The notes below the pieces were generated by a model. It saw only the letters and a list, made by a program, of their open reading frames with translations, was not told the DNA's origin and ran no database searches. Shown here one piece after another: positions 9,601-17,197 of a DNA stretch of 25,094 nt; within the stretch, counting starts at the first letter, position 1; each line of letters begins with the position of its first letter. The stretch lies in the NCBI GenBank assembly GCA_025358195.1, contig JANYKP010000372.1:1-25094 (forward strand), given 5' to 3'. This DNA is from Cyclobacteriaceae bacterium (GTDB lineage Bacteria > Bacteroidota > Bacteroidia > Cytophagales > Cyclobacteriaceae). Position numbers and translations under genes: made by a program.

Positions 9601-10450
9601 AATTTCAACAGAATTAAATAATTCGTATATCGACCGCTCGACAGCAGTGGAAGATGCCAGGACGTATGTAACAAACTATATCAATACAACGTCGGATCAC
9701 CTACCGGTCATCGCAAGGTTCCAGTTGGTCAGAATGGATCAGACCATCATCTTTGGAGCGCTCCCGGATAAGACAGTGGGTGATGCGCCTTTTTCTTTGT
9801 CGGCTACGACAAATTCTTTGTTGACGATAAGCTACTCTTCCACTTCTGACAAAATCACCCTTCGTGGGAATCAAGTAACCATCGTGAAGGCCGGGAGAGT
9901 GAGTATCACGGCAAGTCAGACGGGTAACGCAAATTTCAATAGCGCAACACCGGTGGATCAAAGTTTCTGTATCCGACCACCCAAACCAATCATAACGATC
10001 GCTAACGCCAATACCGAGGCGCCGACGCTCACCTCGAGTGTCTTCTTGGACAACCAATGGTACCTGAACGACACCGCGATTGCAGGAGCAACAGGCACCA
10101 ACCTGACTGTAACAAGTGTCGGCATTTATAAAGTGCAAGCCAAAACGGATGATTGCGCGAGTGAATTCTCGGCAGATACACCGATCATTATCACGGGTGA
10201 CCTACATTCAATCCAGGATAACGTGACGGTATATCCCAACCCCGTCGAAAATTATTTGGAGCTGCTGGGATTGAAAGGTGAAGTGACGAGTTCCCAGGTA
10301 TTCGATATGACCGGCCGCATGAGTTCAATGATACTGGAGAAGCGCGATGAAAGCCATCGCGCTAACGTAGAGCACTTATCGCAAGGAATTTATTTGTCGC
10401 GCATACAACAAGACGCAACGATTTTTCAGGTTAAATTTATTAAAAAGTAA
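6656..10450 (+). CDS. secreted multidomain endonuclease/exonuclease/phosphatase-family protein, T9SS substrate
   Basis: 1264 residues. Signal peptide 1-26 (cleavage after YASAQ likely). Then a jelly-roll-like region (about 28-212), two related FN3-like units (about 215-327 and 333-446, both with PxFxPSYP and a conserved TDYDVYFV/TAYDVYLV end), a choice-of-anchor-J-like domain (about 450-608), an Ig-like domain (about 612-718), and the EEP domain (about 722-1020). EEP residues are complete: NLEFF, VQEI with Glu778, DIHAK, LLGDFND with Asp929 and Asn931, IDHI, and SDHLPV with Asp1014/His1015. Two further Ig-like units and a T9SS type A tail (VYPNPVENYLELLGL to FQVKFIKK) follow. Most likely an extracellular nuclease or phosphodiesterase releasing phosphate or nucleotides; substrate is inferred only. 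It has its own terminator. Confidence 0.9.
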   Translation: MEKRILRLVAITIGSFYSQLFYASAQTQLAAWTFDSTPAAPNTPTSLNANLGAQSGSAILYANGTNGSSTWTTATTGNELTMFAGTTTNDPRAITFAGSALTLENSSANGKTIVIKFSMTNFKDPILSFATRGTSTGFNTHQWAWSTDGTVFTNVGTNTAITGSTFTTQSVDLSSINLVDKAATVYFKLTVTGATTASGNNRLDNLVINASAALPPNFTPSYPKAQTVTSTGFQAVVNLDKPGTAYVVVLPDGATPPTSAHVKAGQDGSGNSLAAYLKTSITVSTPGTDFTGQIDGLTPLTDYDVYFVAGNSDGIQTVPVKVDITTLNAADTTPPNFSPSYPVVNGIGPASFTVRTNLSEAGKTYFVVLNAGDRTPDAAQVKQGKDASGTLLLDNLVGIIPVVSPNTEFNWTVNGLMPATAYDVYLVSEDNIPNLQPIPIKITVTTAIVFTENFNDCNGNVSSFTQVSVTGVQFWDCNGFGNNTTNGVQINAGTSSGSTANEDWLISPLLTLTTNATVSFDNKKDYPGADIRFKISTDYDGRSTPGSASWVDLVFEKSTNTGATGTWVTSGPIDLSLYNNQNVYVAFVYTSGTAANSGARWTVDNFSVVYATAHYIGTSTATLGGFGYVQSPNTSVAKSFSVQAVGLSADLLITAPTNFEVSKDGTAFGSSISFTPAESTTPSTIYVHFNPAAGVGAVSGNITLVSGVFSRNVAVSGTEGIDPRNNSFDVATYNLEFFGTDTKDAGGNEFGPRDDALQINNVKTVMQTMAADVIAVQEISDDNAFNQLVAGLSGYEKIVSNRWSYSFDPPDPNFPSQKIGFIYNTATVQLVSARVMFVKTYNDIKAGTVTLPSYPGGTSSSFWSSGRLPFMATFDVTINGISKRIRMIDIHAKSGSAQADYDRRKYDVHVLHDSLIAQYATDNIILLGDFNDDVDASLLNGEASSYKVIVDDATNFKVLTYALSQTGASSFPKSSSFIDHIVISTELNNSYIDRSTAVEDARTYVTNYINTTSDHLPVIARFQLVRMDQTIIFGALPDKTVGDAPFSLSATTNSLLTISYSSTSDKITLRGNQVTIVKAGRVSITASQTGNANFNSATPVDQSFCIRPPKPIITIANANTEAPTLTSSVFLDNQWYLNDTAIAGATGTNLTVTSVGIYKVQAKTDDCASEFSADTPIIITGDLHSIQDNVTVYPNPVENYLELLGLKGEVTSSQVFDMTGRMSSMILEKRDESHRANVEHLSQGIYLSRIQQDATIFQVKFIKK

Positions 10451-10477
10451 AAAAATATCACCTATCATTTAGCAGAG

Positions 10478-10504
10478 ACGGTTTTGAGAAAGGGCCGTTT
10501 TTTT
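10478..10504 (+). terminator. probable terminator of the secreted EEP gene
   Basis: A hairpin with ACGGTTTT and AGGGCCGT arms (several G-U pairs in RNA read rightwards) followed by seven Ts, 27 bases after the stop at 10450. The wobble pairs would be lost on the other strand, so it favours rightward transcripts. Confidence 0.55.
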
Positions 10505-11288
10505 AAAAACTTGCGCTGATAATCAATTTGAACGCCAGATTATCAGAAGTGGTCGGCAGGGAATAATTTCCATAACGGTAGAAAGCACCAACTCCCAAAC
10601 CGTAATAGATTAAGTTCATATACTTGAACCGGAAGAGATTGCTCAGCATAAGCCCGCTTTCAAAATATCCTTTCTCCATTGTCTTGAAAGTAACGCCCTG
10701 ATGGAAGCCAGTGTTTTGCAAAGACCCTATTCCCATGTTCTGTAGTAATGAGAGCTCCGGTCGGAAGTATTTACTCTTGGTTCCGGTGAGTCTTCCAAAA
10801 TTGTGGTTCAGAAAAAAATAGGTATAACGATCCGAGACAAATTCATACAAGCCCATGGTTTGAAAGTAGTTGGGTACAAGGAAGGCCTCCGAGAACGATT
10901 TATTAAACTGGGTGCCTTTTCCATTAAACAAGTATGGATAGGGGATTTGACCCCAGGAATAACCGGACGAGACTTGAAATGTGGTTTTACCGAATATCCT
11001 GGAAGTAAATTGTTGGTCTATTTTTACCTCCATTTTGCTGAATTCATAATCACCTTGCAGCCACCCTGAAAAGCTGCGTATCGCCGTGATGTTGATTTGT
11101 GGATAGGCCAGGTTGGTCACGATTTTACTTTGCCCGATCTGCATGTATGATTCATTAAAAGCGAACCGTCCCTGCAAACCAAACTCATTGATGTTGAAAT
11201 TATTTTTTGATTGGGCGATATCTCCATCAGGGACAAACGTGTAAGCATAGGTGGGGTTCCGATTTTGTCGTTGTGCATACAGGGTGAT
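10503..11288 (-). pseudogene. C-terminal beta-barrel part of the DUF5686 gene, downstream of an in-frame stop
   Basis: These 261 codons continue in exactly the same frame as the gene ending at 11289 (from ITLYAQRQNRNPTYAYTFVP onward) with no further stop. The part has alternating aromatic and polar residues typical of an outer-membrane barrel (for example RYTYFFLNHNFGRL, NLIYYGLGVGAFYRYGN) and ends in KLIISASF, with the terminal Phe usual for barrel proteins. There is no signal peptide and no convincing start: the only candidates are the TTG at 11177 and the ATG at 11144, both inside the barrel, so independent export is unlikely. It is best read as the lost 3' part of a former or misread 815-residue protein. 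Confidence 0.8.
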
Positions 11289-12953
11289 TTACGAAAAACG
11301 TAAGGGGCGGAAGCCAAACTCAACCCGGAATTGTTGCACACTGTCCATTCGGGCCGTTAGCCAATTGCGAAGGCTCTCTTCCGAGTTGATGGCGCCTGGA
11401 GCCCTCATGAAATTCGCTTTTCCAGGTTCATAAAGATCCTGTTGGTATGAAATCTTGAAATACGTTTCGGTAGAGCGGTCCATATGGAGCTGGAGCGCTC
11501 CCCCGTATTTCAAAGCCTGGTCTTTGACACCATAACCGGCGTAGCCCTCCAGGCTCACTAATTTTGAAAGACGCTCCCCGGTTTGCGCACCCAGTCCAAT
11601 GCGCACGTCTTCATATTGATTGAATTTAAAAAAGTAGTCCGTGGGCAGGTAAAATTTTCCTGCTTTGAATCGCCCAACGGCAAAGCCCTCTATTATTTTC
11701 ATCATGGCATTCAGACCTTTCAACTTTCCTGAAATGGAGTCATAAAAGTGGTAGGTGTTTTTTTCTTTTCTTCCAAGTGTATCGCACCTGTTCCGGTCCC
11801 AAAACTCTTCATCTTGATGATTGGCATTGGGATCAAACTCGACATTGAGCAGGCCAAATTCTTTTTTATGAATATATTCACCAATCTGAACGTTACGAAT
11901 GTAACTTCTGCTTACGTACTTGAAAGGGTAGCTCCGGATCTTGAATTCTTTAAACCGCAACTCGGTATTCAGCTGCACCGGGAACCAATGACCGTCCGTC
12001 TTTTGATATTTTTGCTGAATGTGTGGCTCAATTAATAGTTTGTTGTCAGCCACTTCAGCCAGAACGTGTTCGATTGCGTAGCCATCACTTGAAATGTAAA
12101 GCTGACCTTTCATAGCTTCAAATGATTTCCCTGGCAAGGGTTCAAAGTTGATAATGAATACGCTGTCAGCCGCATGAAATACTGTATCAACGAGAGTGAA
12201 ATCATACCTATCCTGGCTGCCCGTACTTACGGGATTTAAATATTTTTTACCAAATAATTCAATGAAGTCTTTGTAAAATGAAAATGGCTGAAAATCAGTC
12301 GCCAAGAAAGAAAAGAATGGATCTTTTATGCCTGACATGCGATTGCCCAACACTACTTCCTTGCTAAAGTTGGGTTTGACAAACTTGTGCTCTGTATAGC
12401 TTTCGACGAGGAACAAATGACTCTTGTCCGTAAAGTTCTTTAAGGCAATGGAATCTTTTGGTTTCATTTTTTTTGCCTGACCATCACTTTCCCCCAACGT
12501 ACTGTAAAGTTTATTATAACTGTTGTACGAAAAGGACTCCAGGTTCTCCGGATCATTTTGGGCCTTGTTTTTGATCACCCGGAGGATGATTTTCAACGCT
12601 GGATTATTGCCCGGACGAATAACAACGGCGTTCAGTTCTGTCGATTTTTCTGTTAACCCAATAACGATGTAATACTGATCACCGCGCAATAAATGAGTAA
12701 ACGATTCATAACCCACATAACTGAACACAAGCTTGGTTGTGTTCAGGGGAATGGAAATCTCAAACCGGCCATCGATATCGGATGCGGTGCCACGGTTAGT
12801 GCCCGGGACTCCAATGTTTACAAACGGTAATGACCCCTTTGTTTTTTCATGGATAACCTTGCCACGTAAGATTTGATTTTGTGAAAACGCGGAAAACGTA
12901 AGGGCGACTGCGATTCCAATACTTAATAATATGCGTTTGCAGTATCGGAGCAT
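11289..12953 (-). CDS. CarboxypepD_reg-like / DUF5686 family outer-membrane protein, truncated by in-frame TAA
   Basis: 554 residues up to TAA at 11289-11291. Signal peptide 1-24 (MLRYCKRILLSIGIAVALTF, then SAFSQN), a CarboxypepD_reg-like domain (about 27-112: LRGKVIHEKTKGSLPFVNIG, TASDIDGRFEISIP, LVFSYVGYE), then the DUF5686 body (about 120-554). DUF5686 proteins are normally around 800 residues and end in a beta-barrel; this frame stops at FGFRPLRFS while the barrel continues in frame through 10503. A single base change (for example CAA, GAA or AAA to TAA) would explain it, as would a sequencing error. Truncated, the protein would lack much of its barrel and probably not insert. The family's function is not firmly known. 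It lies downstream of ribH with a 93-base gap. Confidence 0.88.
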   Translation of the reverse strand: MLRYCKRILLSIGIAVALTFSAFSQNQILRGKVIHEKTKGSLPFVNIGVPGTNRGTASDIDGRFEISIPLNTTKLVFSYVGYESFTHLLRGDQYYIVIGLTEKSTELNAVVIRPGNNPALKIILRVIKNKAQNDPENLESFSYNSYNKLYSTLGESDGQAKKMKPKDSIALKNFTDKSHLFLVESYTEHKFVKPNFSKEVVLGNRMSGIKDPFFSFLATDFQPFSFYKDFIELFGKKYLNPVSTGSQDRYDFTLVDTVFHAADSVFIINFEPLPGKSFEAMKGQLYISSDGYAIEHVLAEVADNKLLIEPHIQQKYQKTDGHWFPVQLNTELRFKEFKIRSYPFKYVSRSYIRNVQIGEYIHKKEFGLLNVEFDPNANHQDEEFWDRNRCDTLGRKEKNTYHFYDSISGKLKGLNAMMKIIEGFAVGRFKAGKFYLPTDYFFKFNQYEDVRIGLGAQTGERLSKLVSLEGYAGYGVKDQALKYGGALQLHMDRSTETYFKISYQQDLYEPGKANFMRAPGAINSEESLRNWLTARMDSVQQFRVEFGFRPLRFS

Positions 12954-13046
12954 GAAATGGCCCTGTTCAAAGTTGAGCCAAATACAAGATACTTGATTTT
13001 CAACTGTTACCTGGGATCAGGGACAGTTTTGCCGAATATGAAAAAC

Positions 13047-13529
13047 TTAACCCTTGTGCTCCAAGGTTTCGAGCATCTTCACAACTGTTAAAGCGGCCTC
13101 TTCACCTTTGTTGCCGTATTTTCCACCGGCGCGTTCGAGTGCTTGTTTTTTATTGAGAGTTGTAAGTACACCGAAGGCAATGGGTTTCTTCGTCATTAAA
13201 TTTACGTTCATGATCCCATGGGCAACGGCCTGGCAGATGTAATCAAAATGCGGTGTATCGCCCTGGACAACGCAGCCTATACAGATGACCGCATCAATAT
13301 CTTTTTTCTCAGCCGCCCACTGTGCCATGAGTGGCAGCTCAAAACTTCCCGGGACATTCCTACGGAGGATGTTACTCTTTCTTGCACCGAGCGATAGCAA
13401 AGCATGATACGCACCCTGGTACAATGCTTCTGTCACGTCCTCATTCCACTCCGCCACCACCACGACGAATTTCTTACTTGACAAATTAAGTTTGCTTTTT
13501 CCCGAAACGGATACAAGTGAACCAGCCAT
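13047..13529 (-). CDS. ribH: 6,7-dimethyl-8-ribityllumazine synthase
   Basis: 160 residues, the normal size. It condenses 5-amino-6-ribitylaminouracil with 3,4-dihydroxy-2-butanone-4-phosphate in riboflavin synthesis; typically a cytosolic pentamer or 60-mer. Motifs: VVVAEWNEDVTEAL (Trp28-Asn29 substrate pocket), VPGSFELPLMAQW, CIGCVVQGDTPHFDYI with catalytic-site His94, IAFGVLTTLNKKQA and AGGKYGNKGEEAALT. ATG 13529 gives the usual short variable head before NLSSKKFVVVVAEWN. It follows the TPR gene on the same strand with a 119-base gap that contains a repeat and a TATATTTG -7 element, so it may have its own promoter. No other rib genes are in the window. Confidence 0.97.
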   Translation of the reverse strand: MAGSLVSVSGKSKLNLSSKKFVVVVAEWNEDVTEALYQGAYHALLSLGARKSNILRRNVPGSFELPLMAQWAAEKKDIDAVICIGCVVQGDTPHFDYICQAVAHGIMNVNLMTKKPIAFGVLTTLNKKQALERAGGKYGNKGEEAALTVVKMLETLEHKG

Positions 13530-13561
13530 GATATTAAAAAAAAAGAATAGAATCTCTATCC

Positions 13562-13569
13562 CAAATATA
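13562..13569 (-). promoter_or_regulatory. possible -7 element of a ribH promoter
   Basis: TATATTTG on the minus strand matches TAnnTTTG exactly and ends 32 bases before the ribH ATG. No clear TTG lies about 19 bases upstream, where the G/C-rich repeat begins, so this is a half-supported call. Confidence 0.35.
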
Positions 13570-13575
13570 TTTTAA

Positions 13576-13648
13576 CCTTCCCCCTCTCCTCCGGAGAGGG
13601 CCGGGGTGAGGCCTTCTCCCTCTCCTCCGAGCGGGCCGGGTGAGACCT
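13576..13648. repeat. two tandem copies of a G/C-rich hairpin repeat after the TPR gene
   Basis: Two related copies of about 35 bases: one with CCCTCTCCTCCGGAGAGGG and GGGTGAGGCCTT, the next with CCCTCTCCTCCGAGCGGG and GGGTGAGACCTT. Each can fold as a hairpin. The array abuts the stop codon of the minus-strand TPR gene and lies in the TPR-ribH gap. It is related to the element at 4474-4550. Confidence 0.75.
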
Positions 13649-14332
13649 TTACTTCCCCTCCAAGCGCGCCTTATACTTCCGCGCATTCTGATAGTCGTTG
13701 CTTTCGAAATATTCATCAACCACGCGCTGGTACGCGTTGATAGCCTTATCGTTCTGGGTTGATTTTTCATAGGCCAGGGCCGCTTTCATCAGGTACGTGG
13801 GGGTAAAGTATTTATTCGGCTTATAGTCGGCGGCTTTGCTGTAGTACTTGGCTGCATCTTCGTACTTCTTCTGTTCCATATACGCGTCTCCCATCAGGCT
13901 ATAGGCACGGGCTTGCACAAGTTGATCGTCTGATTTGAAGTCTTCAAAATAAAAAATAGCCAGTTGAAATTTACCTTGCTTCAGGCAGGTGGCGCCAGCA
14001 TAATAGTTGGCGAGGTTGCCGGCATCGGTCATGGAGTAGTCATCGATGATTTGCTTGAAGCCAAGGTTGTTGCCGTCTCCATTCATCGCGAGATTAAGAC
14101 TGTCAGCTTCAAAATAACGAACGGCCTGAAACATTTCTTTCTGCGCATGGTCATCCTGCGTGCCGCTCCAATAACGAAACCCAAAATAGCCCCCCACGAT
14201 CAGAGCGATAATACCCAATACACCAAAAACAATTTTTGGATTTCGTTCAATCCACTGCTCCGCGCCCTCTACTTTTTCAGCGAGCACTTCTGAGTTTTCC
14301 AGTAATTCCTTTTTTTCTTCCTTTTTTGCCAT
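13649..14332 (-). CDS. membrane-anchored tetratricopeptide repeat protein
   Basis: 227 residues. A charged N-terminal cytoplasmic head rich in Lys and Glu is followed by one membrane helix at about 33-52 (IVFGVLGIIALIVGGYF) and a soluble part with TPR-type helix pairs, clearest at about 118-150 (AGATCLKQGKFQLAIFYFED), 153-185 (AYSLMGDAYMEQKKYEDAAK) and 190-220 (AALAYEKSTQNDKAINAYQR). The layout (short cytoplasmic head, one helix, exported TPR region) recalls YfgM-type proteins, which help envelope protein biogenesis, but that role is only an analogy. It is 119 bases after pdhA on the same strand; the gap holds a palindromic repeat. Confidence 0.88.
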   Translation of the reverse strand: MAKKEEKKELLENSEVLAEKVEGAEQWIERNPKIVFGVLGIIALIVGGYFGFRYWSGTQDDHAQKEMFQAVRYFEADSLNLAMNGDGNNLGFKQIIDDYSMTDAGNLANYYAGATCLKQGKFQLAIFYFEDFKSDDQLVQARAYSLMGDAYMEQKKYEDAAKYYSKAADYKPNKYFTPTYLMKAALAYEKSTQNDKAINAYQRVVDEYFESNDYQNARKYKARLEGK

Positions 14333-14361
14333 GATTCTTAAAATAGGTCTCCTCTTGGTTG

Positions 14362-14379
14362 TCCCGATACCTATCGGGA
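14362..14379. repeat. 18-base palindrome TCCCGATACCTATCGGGA between pdhA and the TPR gene
   Basis: Two perfect 8-base arms (TCCCGATA and TATCGGGA) around CC, followed by a partial repeat TCGGGA. Similar TCCCGATA-x-TATCGGGA elements recur between genes in many Bacteroidota. It lies about 30 bases before the TPR start and has no T run, so it is not a clear terminator. Confidence 0.65.
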
Positions 14380-14451
14380 TCGGGATTATCCGGACAGCGG
14401 GGCCGCAAAACTAAATATTCGAGTCCATTAAACAAACCCGGAAACGACTGG

Positions 14452-15483
14452 TTAGTCGAGGATAAAAGGATAATCCGGCTGAACGTAAATGTCGGTTAAT
14501 GCCTCTTTTGGATCAGGGTAATTGGATTCTTCGGCAAACTTGACGCTTTCTTCAACCTGGGCACGTACTTTATTTTCGATCGCTTCCAACTCTTGTGCGG
14601 TAGCAAATTTCTTTTCAAGAATTGTAGTCTTTACCACCTCGACCGGATCGCGTTGTTTGTATTCGTCTACTTCCTCCTTGGTGCGATATTTTTGAGGATC
14701 GGACATGGAGTGCCCTTTATAGCGATAGGTGCGAAATTCCAACAACGTAGGTCCTTCACCGCTGCGGGCTCGCTCTGCTGCTTTTGCTACTGAAATGTGC
14801 ACAGCCTCTACACTCATAGCATCCACAGGCTCCGATGGCATGTCATACGCATCACCCAGGGTATAAAGTTCCGTAACGTTCGATGTTCTCTTTACTGACG
14901 TGCCCATGGCATAACCGTTATTCTCGATAACAAAAATCACGGGAAGCTTCCAGAGCATGGCGAGGTTAAGGGCCTCATGAAAGGCGCCCTGACGAACGGC
15001 TCCATCGCCCATATAACAAATGCACAGATTCTTTGTCTTGTTATATTTTTCGGCGAAAGCAATGCCGGCACCCAGCGGAATCTGCCCGCCCACAATCCCA
15101 TGACCCCCAAAAAAATTCTTCGACTTATCGAAGATGTGCATCGAGCCACCCTTGCCTTTGGTGACGCCGGTTTCTTTGCCGTACAATTCCGCCATTACAC
15201 GTTTCGGATCGGTGCCAAGCCCCAGGGGATGGGCATGATCACGATAGGCGGTTATCCATTTATCATCTTTTGTGAGGGCTGTAATGGCGCCCGCCGCACA
15301 CGCTTCCTGACCGATATACAAATGGCAGAAGCCGCGGATTTTTTGCATGCCGTACAGTTGACCGGCCTTATCTTCAAACTTCCTCATGAGGTACATCATT
15401 TCGTACCAGCGCAGGTAGGTTTCTTTCGAAAACTCGGTTTTATCTTTCGTGCGCGGTTGCTTGGCTTGGGCAGTAGTAGGCAT
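14452..15483 (-). CDS. pdhA: pyruvate dehydrogenase E1 component subunit alpha
   Basis: 343 residues from ATG 15483. It is the thiamine-diphosphate-dependent E1 alpha subunit that decarboxylates pyruvate with E1 beta and passes the acetyl group to E2. Motifs: MMYLMRKFEDKAGQLYGMQ, GFCHLYIGQEA, YRDHAHPLGLG, KGKGGSMHIF, and the ThDP/Mg motif GDGAVRQGAFHEALNLA (159 onward) to ENNGYAMGTS (187-196), then TYRYKGHSMSDPQKYRTKEE in the phosphorylation-loop position. A TTG at 15531 in frame would add 16 residues, but a promoter-like TATTTTCG lies inside that extension, so the ATG is preferred. The E1 beta gene is not adjacent in this window. A branched-chain 2-oxoacid E1 is the main alternative; the sequence looks more like PdhA. 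Confidence 0.93.
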   Translation of the reverse strand: MPTTAQAKQPRTKDKTEFSKETYLRWYEMMYLMRKFEDKAGQLYGMQKIRGFCHLYIGQEACAAGAITALTKDDKWITAYRDHAHPLGLGTDPKRVMAELYGKETGVTKGKGGSMHIFDKSKNFFGGHGIVGGQIPLGAGIAFAEKYNKTKNLCICYMGDGAVRQGAFHEALNLAMLWKLPVIFVIENNGYAMGTSVKRTSNVTELYTLGDAYDMPSEPVDAMSVEAVHISVAKAAERARSGEGPTLLEFRTYRYKGHSMSDPQKYRTKEEVDEYKQRDPVEVVKTTILEKKFATAQELEAIENKVRAQVEESVKFAEESNYPDPKEALTDIYVQPDYPFILD

Positions 15484-15507
15484 ATCAGTTACTTTTGAAT
15501 CGGACTG

Positions 15508-15538
15508 CGAAAATAGCCCTGAATTCGTCAATTCCCAA
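15508..15538 (-). promoter_or_regulatory. possible promoter for pdhA
   Basis: On the minus strand a TTG, a 20-base spacer and TATTTTCG (15515-15508), one base off TAnnTTTG. A start of transcription about seven bases on would give a leader of about 18 bases before ATG 15483 and would exclude the TTG start at 15531. Confidence 0.35.
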
Positions 15539-15572
15539 CAAACATTTATCCTAAAGGATTAAAACGCACCGC

Positions 15573-16682
15573 ATGCGACTCGAAAAACTTCATTTGGTGA
15601 ATTTTAAAAACTATGCGGACGTTGAAGTTCATCTGGAAGGCACCATTCATTGCTTTCTTGGAAAGAACGGGAGCGGTAAAACGAATCTGCTGGAGGCCAT
15701 CCATTACCTGTCATTCACAAAGGGAAGTTTTTATTCCAACGACTTGGCCAATGTGCGGCAGGGCCAGGATCAGTTTTTCATAAACGGCCTGTTTGAAAAA
15801 AACGGAAAGCGATTGGAAGTAGTGTGCTCCTTTTCCCAGGAGGAAAAGAAAAAGGTGATGGAAAACGGGAAGGAGTATAATCGATTTTCCGAACACATTG
15901 GAAAATACCCGCTCGTACTCGTGGCACCGAATGACATCGAAGTGATTTGGGATGGAGGTGAGGTGAGACGGAAATTATTTGACACGTTGCTCGCGCAGGT
16001 TGACAAGGTGTATCTTGAGAATCTTATCCTGTACCAGGCGCACTTGCGGCAGCGCAACAGTTTGCTGAAAATGTTAGCAGAACGAGGTTCTGTCGATCGC
16101 GACTTAATTGATTCGTACGACGAGAAACTTGTTTCATCGGGAAACATTCTCTATCAAAAGCGTTTGGATTTTGTGCAGCAGTATTTGCCATTTGTGACTA
16201 GCCGTTATAATTTTTTAGTGAAAGGTCTTACGGAGATCATCGACATACAGTATGAATCCGATTTAAAAAAAAATGATTTCAAAAAAGAATTGGACCTGAA
16301 GTTGGATCGCGACATGGCACTGGGCCGCACCACGGTCGGCGTCCACCGCGATGATTTTTTATTCACACTCAATGGGTATGAACTCAAACGTTATGGTTCG
16401 CAGGGTCAACAAAAATCATTTTTGATAGCTTTGAAACTGGCGGAGTTCGATTACCTGGCTGTAAAAAATGGATCCAAACCCCTAATTCTTCTGGATGATA
16501 TTTTTGATAAACTGGATGATGAAAGGATCCATCAACTGATGGAATTGATTACCGATGGTGCTTTTGGTCAGATTTTTATTACGGACGCGCGGCCAGGGAG
16601 GAGCTTGGAGGTATTGAAAGAGGCGGGTGTAAAATCACAAAACTTTTCTGTGGAAGAAGGGTCATTGGCAGAACTGTTTTGA
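15573..16682 (+). CDS. recF: DNA replication and repair protein RecF
   Basis: 369 residues, typical length. RecF is an SMC-like ATPase that, with RecO and RecR, loads RecA at single-strand gaps. Visible: MRLEKLHLVNFKNY (family N-terminus), Walker A GKNGSGKTN (30-38), VVLAPNDIEVI-like VLVAPNDIEVI, GRTTVGVHRDDFLF, the ABC signature GSQGQQKSFLIALKLAEF (about 276) and Walker B PLILLDDIFDKLDDERI (about 303 onward). ATG 15573 gives the canonical start. It is divergent from pdhA and is followed by a DUF721 gene, a neighbour seen with recF in many bacteria. Confidence 0.97.
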   Translation: MRLEKLHLVNFKNYADVEVHLEGTIHCFLGKNGSGKTNLLEAIHYLSFTKGSFYSNDLANVRQGQDQFFINGLFEKNGKRLEVVCSFSQEEKKKVMENGKEYNRFSEHIGKYPLVLVAPNDIEVIWDGGEVRRKLFDTLLAQVDKVYLENLILYQAHLRQRNSLLKMLAERGSVDRDLIDSYDEKLVSSGNILYQKRLDFVQQYLPFVTSRYNFLVKGLTEIIDIQYESDLKKNDFKKELDLKLDRDMALGRTTVGVHRDDFLFTLNGYELKRYGSQGQQKSFLIALKLAEFDYLAVKNGSKPLILLDDIFDKLDDERIHQLMELITDGAFGQIFITDARPGRSLEVLKEAGVKSQNFSVEEGSLAELF

Positions 16683-16824
16683 ATGCCATCGGTAAAGCAT
16701 CAACATCATTGGGATTGAAATATTGAATTATAAACAACAAGCTGTGTTATTTGAGCAGCATTTGGGGCAAAATATTTCATTTTCATGGATCGAAAACCTA
16801 AGACCCCGGGACTTATCTTTGCCC

Positions 16825-17121
16825 ATGGCTAAAAACCAACATAGCGCCATTCACATCAGCCAGGCCATCCAGGAACTGCTCAAATCGCATCATCTTAAGC
16901 CAAAATTTGATGAGGCCAACGTGATTGCCTCCTGGGAGCAAATCGTAGGTAAAGCCATTGCCAAGAGAACCAAACGGATAAATATCAGAAATAAGGTCCT
17001 TTTTGTTGAATTGATGTCCCCCTCGATGAAACATGATTTGGGCTATCATAAAAGCCACATCCTGGAGTTACTTAAGAAAGAGTTCGGTGAAGAAGTTGTC
17101 GCAGAGATCGTCTTCATGTGA
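16825..17121 (+). CDS. DUF721 domain-containing protein
   Basis: 98 residues from ATG 16825. DUF721 proteins are about 100 residues; visible pattern HISQAIQELLKSHHLKPKFD, VIASWEQIVGKAIAKRTKRI, LFVELMSPSMKHDL, and FGEEVVAEIVFM at the C-terminus. The frame is open back to a TTG at 16723, giving 132 residues, but that extension has no counterpart in the family, so I chose the ATG. The family is small, basic, and often encoded next to recF or gyrB; a nucleic-acid-related role is suspected and not shown. The gap after recF is 142 bases. Confidence 0.85.
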   Translation: MAKNQHSAIHISQAIQELLKSHHLKPKFDEANVIASWEQIVGKAIAKRTKRINIRNKVLFVELMSPSMKHDLGYHKSHILELLKKEFGEEVVAEIVFM

Positions 17122-17144
17122 AATTTCAACCCAATTTGTTCCAA

Positions 17145-17180
17145 TGCGCCCTGCCTACTGCCCCTTTGCCTACTGCCTAC
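17145..17180. repeat. short degenerate tandem repeat of GCCTACTGCC
   Basis: Four imperfect units: CCTGCCTACTGCCC, TTTGCCTACT, GCCTACTT. Simple-sequence drift between the DUF721 gene and its likely terminator; no function is implied. Confidence 0.6.
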
Positions 17181-17197
17181 TTCTGAATTCAATGCCA

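Noticed and set aside
10503..12953. Frameshift between the two halves of the DUF5686 gene
   Set aside because: Both halves are in the same reading frame; the break is a single TAA, not an insertion or deletion. Selenocysteine or pyrrolysine is excluded because the codon is TAA.
16814..16821. TATCTTTG just before the DUF721 ATG as a promoter -7 element
   Set aside because: It fits TAnnTTTG but has no TTG about 19 bases upstream, and transcription would start at or past the ATG; co-transcription with recF is simpler.
16723..16824. TTG start giving a 132-residue DUF721 protein
   Set aside because: The added 34 residues have no family counterpart, and ATG 16825 gives the usual length.
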